Below, one piece after another: positions 29,307 to 41,424 of a stretch of DNA of 64,000 nt. The DNA lies in the NCBI GenBank assembly GCA_020975405.1, contig JAIOWQ010000004.1, forward strand, positions 3,162,001 to 3,226,000, in the 5' to 3' direction. The notes under the pieces were generated by a model. It ran no database searches, was not told the DNA's origin, and was given only the letters and a program-made list of their open reading frames with translations. The stretch comes from Keithomyces neogunnii. Lineage: Eukaryota > Ascomycota > Sordariomycetes > Hypocreales > Clavicipitaceae. Position numbers and translations under genes: made by a program. The stretch's first letter is position 1; every line of letters begins with the position of its first letter.

Positions 29307-32300
29307 TTATCCAGAATCAGTGCCTCCAAAGATGGTTACGTCAAATGTCATCTTACTGCCCTGATTAATGGCTCTTTTATGATTTTCGATGAGGTTCACG
29401 GCCTGCCAGGTATACGCGCACCATTGAGCGCCATACGAGTAGCACGACCAGTCTGCTCTCTCCCAGCTAGCATGGAGGGCGCTGAGCTTATTGAGGGCCC
29501 AGCTGCGTGCAAAGGTTTCAACGCGCAGGAAGTGCGCCCTCATAAACTCGTGCCATCTTCTCTGCCACTGACCTTGGATGTTCTTGCTAAACTGCCACCC
29601 GTATGCCACCTCAAACATGTACATCTCGGTCAGAACATGGTCGTAGACGTCTCCGTGTCGCTCGCTGACGTTGTCATCATCGTAGTAGTCAAAGACGGCC
29701 ATGATGGTCTGGATGTATGCCAGCGCTTGCTCCAGGCTTTCCGGCACCGTGGAGACGGCATACGTGTTCCATGTTGCGTCGCCAACGGGATTCTGAAGTT
29801 TGTAAATCCTCGTCTTCATCAGGTTGAGGCTTGAGTCGCAAACGACCAGGCCAGTGCGGTTCTGCATGGAGCCGAGCAGCGCGAGACAGACGTCGGCAGG
29901 CGAGATGGCCGTGTGCTCTTTCCACGACGGGAACATGCTGCCAAACATCTGCACCTGGTGAACGTCGGCGGCACTGTCGGAGAATCGGTGAGGCGGGAGG
30001 ATGGGGGACAAGTCTACCCCATCCAGGGCAGCTAAACCGCCGTCAAGCGATGCTTGCATGAAGCGGCCGATGGTGTTGAGCTCGAGGATGTGCTCCGACA
30101 CCCAGATGCCTTTGGCCTCGCTCTTGGCTGCTGTCGTCTTGAGCTCGTAGTCCTGCGGCAAACAGCCGGCCGACTTGACCACGTACCGGTGGTAGTCGCC
30201 GTTGAGTCTTTGGAGGTCGTCGCCTTGTTTGCCGTTGGGGTACGGCGACGACTCGATAATGTCGCCGGGGTACTGGCCAGTCGCGTAATACCCTGACTCG
30301 ATTTTGTACGATCTCGACTGGCCCATCTGAAGCGTGTCACGCCCCTGCAATGTCTTGTTGCTCCGCCGAGACCTCTGCTTGAGGATGTCAGCGTAGCGCC
30401 TGCTTGGCCGTGCTTTGGCCTCTTCGAGCATGAGCTTGTAGTACGCATGGCCGTCCTCGCTCTTGGAGAGATCGAACCCGAGCATCTTGGCGCGACACGC
30501 GACGCTCTCTCGGCAGTCCTCCTCGCTCCGATGACGCCGCCGCGTCGTGGTGTTGTAGGGTGCTGCATTGGCTGAACCGGTGTCCTTGATTTGAAGCTGG
30601 CGCAACCTCTCGATGCTCTCGAGCCATGCCTCGCGTTTGGGATGGCTCGCCAAGTCGTCAGAGTCCGAGTTGGAGGCAATGTCCCGAGAAGATGCTTGGC
30701 CATCAACAACGACGGCATGCTCCTCGGCCGGCGCCGGCGTCGTTGGCGGCACATTGGGAGCGTCAGGATCAAGGCCGCGGCGATTATGAATAGGAAAGCC
30801 CTGGAATTCGGACTCGACGTCTTCCGCACCACCGTCGTCCGGATCCTCTCGATAATCGATGCTCGAATCCCAGACCCAAAGGCTAGGGCACCTCCACTGG
30901 CGCCCGGAAGGTGGTGTCTTTTGGTCATTCAGGGGCTTGGCCATGTTGATGATGGCAATGGCACCGTCCGTGGCCACGGCTTTGGAGGGAGCGGTGCTAA
31001 TGGCGTCGCCCGAGGGCTGCACTTGTTGTATGGCCGAAGCCGGGACATATGAATAGCCCAGCTGGTTGGTGCCGGCGTTCCAGGCATTCTCATATTTCAG
31101 TCGCATGTCGGCATCTGGGGAAGCCAACATCTGCAGTATGCCTTGAACGGCGACCAGGCAGTTGGAGGTCGCCCAGCCGATGGAACCATGCTTTTCGTTT
31201 TTGCCATTTGTCGTCTTATCCTATTCACAGTTTTGCGGGTTAGGGAGCACGATCTCCAGGGCGGCGACGTAGCCTTAAAGGACCTTGTCTTAGTTATTAG
31301 CCTCTGTCCGGAATTACGGCTCGTAGCACACAGCGTTAGCACCGCCCTTACAGTTTTTATAGTTCTCTAGCTTCTTTATGGCTATTTAGATAGTCCTAGC
31401 TAGGCAGTAGCCCTAGTAAAAGTTGCCCTTACGCTCGGCAAACACCTTATTATACCTAAGCTATTAGCTACTAGGGGCGGGCGTCTTACAGCATAGCGGG
31501 CGGTACTGCTCCTAGCTATTTTTCTAGCAGCTCGTAGCGCTACTGCCCTAGAAGCTCTTAAGCATATAGTCCGGGCGCTTACTATTATTAATCCTACACG
31601 CCTTGCTACGCGGGATATTATTATTAATAAGGGCATTATAGTGGTTAGGGGCGGTGCTGAACTACTTACATATGTCATACCCTATTATGGAGTTAAGCGC
31701 CTTGCCTAAGCCCGTCTCGGTCTGGCAGCAGGCGACCTAGACTAGGCCATTATTATAGGCAACCCCTATTAAGCCCACCTCCCACTACTAGCCAGAGGGG
31801 CTAATAATCTGCTCGCTACTAGCAGGGCACGCGCCTATCTTACCACAGCCACTATTATTAAAGTCAAACTAGCCATACTTAGGGATAGTCTTAGAGTCAG
31901 GGCAGCAGAACTAGCATAGTAGCCCGCCCTAGTAGTAGTAGCTATCCTCTATAACCTTATTCCTAGAGGCGTTACTATTAAGCTAGGGCACCATAATATA
32001 GCCCCTATTATAGGGTACGCCATAGTTAGCCTAGTAGTATTAGTTCTGGACAATGCTTAGTAACGGCTAGTTAATATTGCCTAAGTCTATTACTATAGTT
32101 ATAGCCTTAAGGGACTTATACTTAGTAGCCGCCTATAGCTATGCTAAGTACCGCGTATTGTAGAGCCTAGAGCCGGTAAGCCTCTTCTTCTTGCTACTAA
32201 TAACCGACGCTACTATGGCCAGGTTACCAGCGTAGTCCTAGCTAACAGCCTATACTATAACGCTACTAATATACATACTACTTGCCGCGTTAACCTTAAG

Positions 32301-33737
32301 CTTAAAGGTGTCCTAGTCATTATAGGTAATCTATTTACGCCTAATCACGGCCACCTTAACCATGGCGTCCTCGTTAAGCGTCAGCGTGATGCTAGTAGCA
32401 CAGATCTAATCTATTAGCTTAGCGTTAGTTAGCATGCTACTAATATTATCTCTACTATATAGCCTAGCCTTGCTAACTAAGTTAAACATATATTTTACCT
32501 TAGTATATAAGGCGCTAGCAGCTAAAAAGGTGCGTAAGTAAAAGGCTAGGCCTAGCATAATCTTTTATAGGTTAATATTATTATACTAAAATAGATCTAG
32601 ATACTTAGTAATCTTAGTTATATTAGTATAGGAGTTAAGATAGGCCCCTAGCTACTTATTATCCTTATCCTAGAGGCTATATAAGTTATATAATATAATA
32701 TTAAAAAAGTTAACCTACTTCTCTAGCTTAATAATATTAAAGTGCTATAGGTACTAAAAGGAGACTAGTAGCGTAGCTAAGAGGCTATTACGCCCGCTAC
32801 TGCTAGTATTAAGGGCGGCCTTAAGGTTTCTTATAAATTTTAGAAAGTTAGTAAAGTTAGTATTATTATTATTATAGTCCTTATCCCTAGGGTATTCCTA
32901 GTTAATATTAACACTATTAAAGTTATATATGTTTAAGAAGCTGATAAGGGATGCGAAAAAGACCTTTTGCTTAGACTTATCCACTACTAGCTTAGAAAAG
33001 GTATGTAAGGTTAGTCTAGGGTTATTAAAGGTCTACCTACTAATTATAATAAAGACCTTAAGTGCTAAGTTAGACTTTTTAAGGTTTATTAGGCGTAAGT
33101 AGAGGGCAATATTATTACTCTAGGCTAGGATAATCTTATATATTAAGGGGTTAATACTTATAAAGGTAAAGTTAAGGTGTGTATATACGCCTAAGGGCAC
33201 ATCTTTAGGCTTATAGGCCTAGTAGCTACAGCGTGCTGCCTAGCCCTTATAGTAGCTAATAACGCGCTTAAGTAAGGTATTATTATTAATAGCATATAAT
33301 AGTCAATTAACCTTTTTATTACCGTAGAACTTAGCCATAGCACCATAGTAGCCCTATTTTAAGTAGTAGACGTTAAGAAGGCACTTCTAGAGCTAGACAT
33401 AGTTAGCGCTATATAAGCTAGGATCATACTATAACTTAGTATTATAGCTAGCTATATAGTTTTTAGGAGAGTAAAAGTCCTTACTAAAGCTATAGAAGCT
33501 AAACTTAGAGCAGTATGTCCTATCAGCATAGGGATTATTAGCATTATATCCTAGCTTATAGTTATAGGTGCTAAGATAGCTATTACTATAGTAGTCCGGA
33601 CTAGTACTATAGAAGCTAAACTTAGAGCAGTAGCCCATAGCGCACTTTATAGTTACGCTATATTCCTAGCCTGCTACGGGAAGTATTACGGCAGATAATA
33701 AGGAAAGGAAAGTAAATAAGCATATAGCTAAACGTAT
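29307..33737 (-). pseudogene. Subgroup-C GH18 chitinase (killer-toxin alpha/beta-like), inactivated by RIP
   Basis: Read 33737 to 29307. The start codon position now reads ATA, followed by a signal-peptide-like stretch. Two chitin-binding type 1 repeats follow (about 33640-33430) in which most Cys codons have become Tyr and Gly codons Ser. The GH18 barrel remnant spans about 33.3-32.2 kb. The DxxDxDxE catalytic motif at 32895-32918 has its three Asp codons turned to Asn, Gly to Ser and Trp to a stop. About thirty stop codons lie between 31.2 and 33.7 kb. The 3' part from about 31.2 kb to the stop at 29307 is clean. It matches the long C-terminal domain of subgroup-C chitinases (LELNTIGRFMQ, then an ending FGGTDSG). 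Known members are secreted and resemble the subunit of yeast killer toxins that opens the cell wall. The gene is dead as a chitinase; a 607-codon frame remains open from the ATG at 31130. Confidence 0.85.
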
Positions 33738-34577
33738 TATTCCTAAAAGAGTGACGTGGTATGGCCGAAGAAGCCTTGAGCCTTAATAGTAGATAGTGGG
33801 ACCAGTAACGAAGTAAAAGAAAAGAAGAAGAGGAGGAGGAGCAGCAGAGGCACAAGAGGTAGGTAACTAAAGAAGGACTGTTTCTGTGGCCGCACTGCGC
33901 AGGGGCATTGGTCTGATGATGATGGCCAAGTCGCCTTGGAGCAAATAGAGAGAGCCAGCTCGTCATCTCGTCAACCATGAGATGTTGACATTACATATCC
34001 ACATCTTCAACGGTCGTCGGCCGCCCGGCCCTCCACCCGGAGATATGCATGACAACAAAGGTGCCTGGCCAAAAAAGTGGTCCTGGCTCTTCGTGCCTGG
34101 ACTAAGCCTAATCCGTCCCAAGCCGTGATTGCCGTGGACCCCTAATGGACCCCTAAAGTACGGCTTACCCCATGGTTGTAGGTGGGGCACAGGAGTGACG
34201 GCCGGACAAGCTCGCTTTTATGTGGGCAAGATCAAACTATCAAAAGAGGCTGCTTATATACCTGCAGAGGTAAAGGCACTAGCAAGCCGAAGCGGCATGC
34301 CGTGTTTCTATAAGAAACTTGTTATCGAGAGTAATTAGCGCATGCCTTTTAAATTACATGCTCGGCCGCATGTCAGAGCGACGGGATACGATATCAGAAC
34401 CGAAGTCATGAGACTCATGACCATGGTCAAGCATGTATTAGTCAACGGCTTTATCCCACGCAACGGCTCGAGTCTTGTGTGATTCTCTTCACCTTACATT
34501 CCTTCTCTTTTTCTTGTTTTCCTTGTTTTTCTTGTCGTTTTAATCGCGTCGGCATAGCTAGCATCAACGCCATTATT
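33738..34577. promoter_or_regulatory. Shared divergent promoter region of the GH18 and GH55-LysM genes, not RIP-mutated
   Basis: About 840 bp lie between the two former start codons. Unlike both flanks, CpA and TpG dinucleotides are common here and the base composition looks ordinary. A purine-rich tract (AAGAAGAAGAGGAGGAGGAGC, about 33820-33842) and a pyrimidine tract before the plus-strand gene (TTCTTTTTCTTG, about 34505) are visible. A TTATATACC element occurs near 34255. No coding frame is convincing. Confidence 0.7.
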
Positions 34578-37500
34578 ATGGCGCTTGCTCTTTAGCAACT
34601 CCTTCTTTTCCTTTTTATTGGCCTGCTATATACCGCCTAGCCTGTCTTCGCTTACTAGCATAATAACAGCGCCTATAATAGAGCCTATTTACTCGCTAAG
34701 AATCATCATATAAGACGCAACGCATCATTATTACTTGCTAGTAACAGCACTAAGGCCGCTATCTCAGGGTTAGCTAAGGACATTATTACTCAATTCTACA
34801 TAGCCATGGCTATTACTAACCAAGCTATTATCATAGCCCCTAAGGAGAACTCGCCTTAGGTAGTAAACTTAGTAAGGGCTTATATAGAAAAGGCGCGGCT
34901 ATTAGACTACTTAGGAGACTTCTACTAGCATACTAATAGGACTATCTATTATAGAGGTACTAGTAGGACCACGCTATCTTATAGTAGTAACGGTACTGCT
35001 ATCTTAACTAGATAGTCCTACACGGTCCCCTCTAAGGTGGTCAAGGCAGCACGCATCTTAGCCAAGGCAAACCCACTACCTACCACGGATTATAATCTTC
35101 TCCTTGCCAATGCCTAGGCGCGGCTTACATAGCATAACGCCCACTTTAATAACACTAACGTAATGCTATAAAAGACATAGCGCGCTTCCGGTCTAGCTAG
35201 ATACGTGTCTCTAGATAAGCTGGCCGTTACGGTCCAAAACGGCACCCAGGTGGCCGGCCCTGAGCATCCAGATCTGGGTCCGGGTGCCGGTCCGGGTGCT
35301 AAGAGCGACGCCGAGGGCGCCACAGTTACTAAGCGGGCGGCCCTAACGTTCTAGATAGAGACGATAACGCAATAGGGTTCCGCGCCGTACACGGGCGCTA
35401 ACTATAAGGTATGGTGTAACATTAAGGACTATAGCATAGTTAGAGACGGTAAGCACAACAACATAGCTACTATTAATAAGGCCATCTTAGATAGTAGCTA
35501 ATATAGCATAGGATGCCTATCTAGCACCTAGTTCCTAGCTACTATCTACTTCCCTAGTAGTACCTATCTTATTAGTAGTCCTATTATATAATTCTATAAT
35601 ATAGAGATGCTTAGTAATCCGTTTAACCTACCTATTATCCTAGTAGTAGGAAGCTTTACTAGCCTAGGCATTATTATATCTAACGTCTATATTAGTAATA
35701 ATATAACATGGTATCTTAACTAGAATAACTTTCTCTATAGTATATATAACTTTATTATTAATATTTACGCTACGCTATAGGCGGCCTATATATATAGCAT
35801 TTACTAGTAGGTAGCCTAGGGCACGTCGCTAGAAAACATCTTCTTCCTCTCTACTAACCTAGCTAATAATAAGTTAATAATATAGTAGGGCATCTATATA
35901 GAGAACAGTAGTAGTAGCTTTATAAGTAACCTTATCTTCCTTAGTAGTAACTTTAGTGCCTACTTTAGTAACTAGTAGTTTACTACTAGTAGCCTATTCT
36001 TTAATAGCTATAGAACAGGCCTATAGATCTACTAGGACTAGGGATAGACTATATAGGATACTAACTTCTATAACTACTATATAGGCATTATTATAGTTAG
36101 TAGCGCTAGCAGGCCCTTTAGCACTAGCTAGGGCGTCGGCTCCCTTTCCCTTATTAACGTGCATATAGACAGCATAGCCATTACTATTAAGACGTCCCTC
36201 TTTACTAATAACTTAATAGCGCTATATATTAGTAATAGCTACTTTAGTAGCTATAGGACTATTATTATTAACTTGCACACAAACCGCGTCCTCTATGCTA
36301 GTAACGCGGCTAGTTAGACCGACGTCTTGTCCTAGGGCTTTAGCAAGGTAGCTAATATAATAGGCAAGACAGGCTTTAAGGACGGCGCTAATATACGGTT
36401 CCTAGACGCGTATCTGGCATTACTCCTTGTCTCTAATAGCCTCTATCTACGTGCCAGGTTCTTCTACTATATGTAGCCTAGCTATGCTAACCTAGGTAAT
36501 AGCTAGATATTTAATATTAAGGAGTATAGTACTAAGGGCAATAGCTTAACTAATAATATAGCTATTCTTAACCTTATTATTAATATAGCTACTAATATCT
36601 TAGGCATTATCTACTTCCCTTATAGTATCTATATTATCTAGGACACGCTATAAGTGCCTATAAGCTTGCGCATTATTAGGCAGGCCTAGCTATAGATTAT
36701 AGCCATAGGCAATAGGTTTTAGGACATGGCTAACCCCTAGGCCGCGGTGCGTATCAGCGCCCCTAGGTCCGTTAGCATTATAGAAATCTAGTATATTATG
36801 TTTACTATCTAGGGCCCTATAGCTAGCGCTATGCTTATTAAGTAGAACGTCTATAAGAGCGTATAGGGCTTAGCTAGCCTCTAGGACTCGCACTTCCGCG
36901 TAGGAGGCGCTAAGGGTAGCGACCTATAAAAGGCTAACTGCCCTAAGACAGCGCAGAATATGGCCTATAATACCGTATTTATACTAATATATATAATAGA
37001 GAAGTTATCTAGCTACCTTAAGAACGTATAGATATAGGTTACTAACTATAACATAGAGGACGCTAACTAGGCCTAGATTAACGTATATATAGCATAGGGC
37101 ATCCTTATTAAGTCTAGGGGCCTGACCTAGCTCTAGGGCATTACCGCTAAGCACGCCGTCCTCTACTAGTACCAGCTCTTAGGGGCCTAGAACGTAGTTA
37201 TAGGCCTGATCTAGACTAAGGCCCCCTACTTCTAGCTAAGCCCTAGGGCGCTGGCCCCTTTTAAGAGGGGCCTTGTCTTTAGGGATAACCCTACCTTTAC
37301 TAGCTGCCCTGCCAGCTTAGCAACGTGCGCCATAGCCTAGTTACTATATATAGTCAAGTTAACGCACGTCTATATTATTAGCGCTAGGCTCTATACCTAG
37401 TTCTAAGACTACTTATAGGACTATGTTAATAGCAGGGCTAATAACTACTAGCTAAGCGCCTTTTATATTAAGTAGAGCTATAATGTCTAGGTCTATAACC

Positions 37501-39506
37501 TTATTACTATTAGCGCTATCTAGATAGCTAAGCTGCTTAATAGAAGGCCTATTATAGCTAAGAATAACTATAATAGCTACGCCTTATCTATTATTACCTA
37601 GCTTACTAGCGCAAACTAGACAGTTAGTACTAGGAATAAGATAGGATATATACTCTATACCCGTAATAACCTGGCTAGCTAGGGCTTCTCTAATAAGTAT
37701 ATGACGGCCCTAACCGCTACTATTACCTATCCTAACCTAATAATGTAGTAGACCTTGCCGGCCTACTATAGCTTGCTATATAACACAACCCTCTAGGATA
37801 ACGTATATAGCGTTAGCTACCGCGATTCGCTAGCGTCATAGTACCAGGGCGTTGCCGCCCGCTACGCCAGCCACGCGTAGAGCTTAGGCGCGCTACTAGA
37901 GATAGCTAGCGGGTATACCTAGTATAGATATAATAAGACCTACTAGGTAGATGCCAGCACTAGCTAGTACTATAATAATATTATTACTAGCTTTAGCTAC
38001 TTATAGACGCTTACTAACATGCCTAATAGCAAGCTCTACTCTAGATGCTTTATTAGCTATATTAAGATAATATAGCAGAGCACCTACTCTGTCTTTAATA
38101 TAGTTCCCTAGTACTAGCAGGCCCTTAAGGCTATCTAGACACGCTATAGCGTATAGGGACCCATAGACATGCCCCTAGCCCTAATCTAGGTCCCCTAGCC
38201 TAGGCCCTTTTACGTCTTAGACTAGTACTACACCATTAGGGCTGGTGATACCTGTAACTTAATTGCCCTAGCGCACGGCGTTTCGTCCGCTAATGTATTC
38301 TATACCGCCGCCGCCGCCGGTTCCGTCGTTAGCGGCTACGGCAGCCTCCCTACTAACCTGACTATCTGCCTGCTGCTAACGTGCGCGACGTATCTTATTA
38401 AGACTACTAATAACTGCATTTCCGCCTTAGCTAGTACTAGTATTAATAACATTACTAACTATAACGCCTAGATTAACCTAAGCTACGATAACCTCTATAA
38501 GGCTAATGCCACGCTAGGCTCTATGCTCTATGCCTTGCCCCTTAGTAGCACCTATATCCCTAGCACGCTGACTAACACGTCTTAGATTCCTAGAGGCAGT
38601 ATAACTAAGTATAGCTCTATTACTATTAACCCTCCTCCTAGTGCCTCTATTATGCCTAGGATGCTTCTAGACTATAGCATCTAGTATATTGCCTAGGCGG
38701 GCAACACCTACGCCTCTATTACCTTAACGTATTCCGTTAGCCTGCCTATCTTTACTAGCGCGAATCCTTCTATTAACGCCTAGGCCTCTAGTAACTACTC
38801 CGCCTCTATTATCCTAGGTAATATATACTATATATCCCCTATCTTTAACCTTCCCTCTTAGCTTAATAATCATACCTATACTATTAAGCCCTTTAGGTGC
38901 TAGTCTAACCTTAACATAATACTAACGCCCCTAATAGGCTAAATTTAGAATAGTACTAATATAACCCCTAATACCTATGCTAAGGCTTACTTTACTAACG
39001 GGTACACCTTTACTAGCCTCTAAGATAGCAATACATATGTCTATAGTAATCAGGTAGCTATAAACTCGGTCTAGCTTTCTATATTAACCTACACTACTAA
39101 CTAGGCTAATGCCTTTTCTCTATACAGTCTATCTAATAATATAATCCTTAGTTTCTAGTATAGGGACGTCAGATATTATTCTAATAACTTAGGCCTTATT
39201 ACTAGGTCTATGCCTAGTATTATATAGGTAATTAATAATATTATTAGGGACTACTTAACTTTCTACCTCCCTATATACCCCTACTTTAGCCTTACTAATA
39301 GTAATATATACTACTATAGTATAGGCATAGATAAGGCGTTATTACCTATAGATATAGATATAAATTGCAATATTCCCTATATAGGACGTATAAATATAGA
39401 TTATAGTAGCTTAGCAACCATGTACATTTATGCTACGAGGGGGGATTTAGTATCGCGGCCTAAGTAGCCGTTAATAACGCCCATAAGTAAGCAGCCCAGA
39501 TTACAC

Positions 39507-39531
39507 TATATATATATATATATATATATAT
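39507..39531. repeat. TA dinucleotide microsatellite
   Basis: Twelve or so consecutive TA units inside the RIP-mutated gene. It probably arose or expanded after the C-to-T changes created TATATA context. Confidence 0.95.
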
Positions 39532-39859
39532 GAAGTTACTCTAATTATAATATGCTAACACTTTTAATATCCCCTAGTTAATAGCACTTTATCTATAATG
39601 GTAGTAATACTTACTATATTAATAATAATAACCTCCTAGTTATCTATAACATCCTCCTAGCTAATAGCTACTCCCACTCTAACCCCCATATAAGCTGGCA
39701 TCATATCTAGTTATAATAGGTTTTATTTTATTATGCCTAGTTAGTCCTATAGTACTATTATATCTAATAATAGAATCACCCTTACTAACTTTCTTACCTA
39801 GAATATAAAGGCAGGTAAGGACTATTCTAGCTTATAGACTAATATATATATATATGTTT

Positions 39860-41424
39860 TAGTTAATAATAACTATAACTTTAGTAATAGTAACCTAACT
39901 ACTACTAGCTAGACCATCTATAATAGAAGCTTTAATACAAAATCTAGCGCGCTTATATCTACTGCCTTATCTACTAGTAAGGCACTACTTAGTACTTACT
40001 TTACTAACTTTTCCCTAGACACTAACCTTACCTTGCCTATAGGCTTAAATAGAAACGCTAGCCTAGTCTTTTACGCTATTAGCATAGGCATTAACATAGA
40101 TATATATTAGGGCTATTTTGCTAGCATTACCTTTAATAGCTACGTAATTCTTAGTTAGGCTAATAATAACTAGAAATAGCTAAGTAGTAGCGCCCTACCT
40201 AGCTTCTAAGCAGGCAAGGCCTATTATATATAGGTATAGGCAAATAGAAATCTACTTAGCGTCTATATTAATAATATAATATAGCTAAAGATTAGTATAA
40301 AGGATAGTACTTACGCTAGTAGTATGGTTAGTATGTGAGTATATTTAATAGGATATATATTTAATAATATTAAAATCGCCCCTATAGTATATAAGGACTT
40401 TAGTAATAACTTAGTCAGCTAGACTATCTATAATAGGGCCTTTACTATAAACTTAGCCAGGCTAGTAGCCACTACCTTAACTACTAGCAAAGTAGCCCTT
40501 AATACGTACTTTAATGACTTTACTCTAGAAGCTAATATGACTTTACCTACTAGTATAACTAGAAACGCTAGCCTAGTATTCTAGGCTTCTAATCTAGGAG
40601 CAGGCACGGATAACTACTAAGGCTACTTTACTAGTATAACCTATAATAGCTATATTATCCTTAGTTAGGCTAAGAATAACTAGATATAGCTATCTAGTAG
40701 CGCTATATCTAACTTCTACCTAGGCTAGATATACTACCTATTAGTACAAGTAATTAGTAACTTAATTACTATCTATATAGATAATATAGCTACCCTAAAG
40801 ATTACTACTAAGGATACTACCTATTATAGCAGTATAACTAGTATATAAACGTATTTAATAGGAGCTACCTTTACTATATTTAGGATAGTCCCTATAATAA
40901 CTAATACTATATTATATAACTTTAATAATAGCAGCTTATATAACTAGAACGCGATTAATAGAAGCTTTAGCATAACGTTAGGTATAATTATAGCTAATAC
41001 CCCATCTACTAGAAAGGCAGTCCTTACTAGCTTCTTTTACGACTTTACTCTAGAGGCAAACATCACGTTGCCTACCAGCATATCCAGAAATAGTGGTCTA
41101 GTATTCCAGACTTCTAATCTGGGAGTAGGCATGGATAACTATCAAGGCTACTTTACCGGCATAACCTATAATAGCTATATTATCCTAGGTTAGTCTAATA
41201 ATAACTAGACGCAAATAGGCAGCGCCTTGCTTGGCACTTTCTACGGAGGCCAGGTATATCACATGATGGTACAGGCGAGTGGGAGCTCAATCGACATTTA
41301 TATTGACAACATGGCGAAATCAAAGATTAGCATTAAGGATGCCACTTATAGCGGCGGCATGGTTGGCGTACGAGTGTACAGCACGGGCGCCACCTTTAAT
41401 GACGTGAAAATTACCTTTGCATAA
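39860..41424 (+). repeat. Three tandem copies of a concanavalin/laminin-G-like domain-coding unit
   Basis: Units at about 39860-40370, 40400-40860 and 40920-41424 share the same order of motifs: a TIYNRxF-type opening, FxxFxLxxNxTLP, GYFxSITYNSYIIL, an NNN stretch, then IDNIxxLKISIKD and VYxIGAxFNxxKI. Only the third ends in clean, unmutated sequence (from about 41206). The fold assignment is from motif resemblance to DUF1080/LamG-like sugar-binding modules and is moderate. Confidence 0.7.

Larger units (their letters stand above)
34578..41424 (+). pseudogene. GH55 exo-beta-1,3-glucanase fused to LysM modules and tandem lectin-like repeats, inactivated by RIP
   Basis: The frame starts at ATG 34578 with a signal peptide interrupted by TAG. 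An N-terminal region with a TNQAIIIAPKEN stretch follows (34.8 kb). The GH55 double beta-helix spans about 35.35-37.6 kb: first half GANYKVWCN-IKDY and later ATIYFPSSTYLISSPII, second half from about 36.5 kb with ASAMLIKQNV, INVYIAQGILI and PYFQLSP-type motifs once TAG is read as Gln or Trp. A LysM module lies at about 38220-38400 (YTIRAGDTCNLIA), a second at about 38680-38870 where GDTCAS has become GNTYAS. Three concanavalin/laminin-G-like repeats end the gene. Dozens of TAG/TAA codons occur before 41206 and none after. Small introns or indels must exist because frame changes along the gene. Secreted cell-wall hydrolase by family; now non-functional. Confidence 0.8.

Noticed and set aside
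31250..33660. Many short frames with Tyr- and Ser-rich products
   Set aside because: These are fragments of the RIP-mutated chitinase gene (Cys to Tyr, Gly to Ser) and not separate genes.
9343..41424. A Starship-type giant mobile element
   Set aside because: No DUF3435 tyrosine-recombinase captain gene and no terminal repeats or target duplications could be seen.
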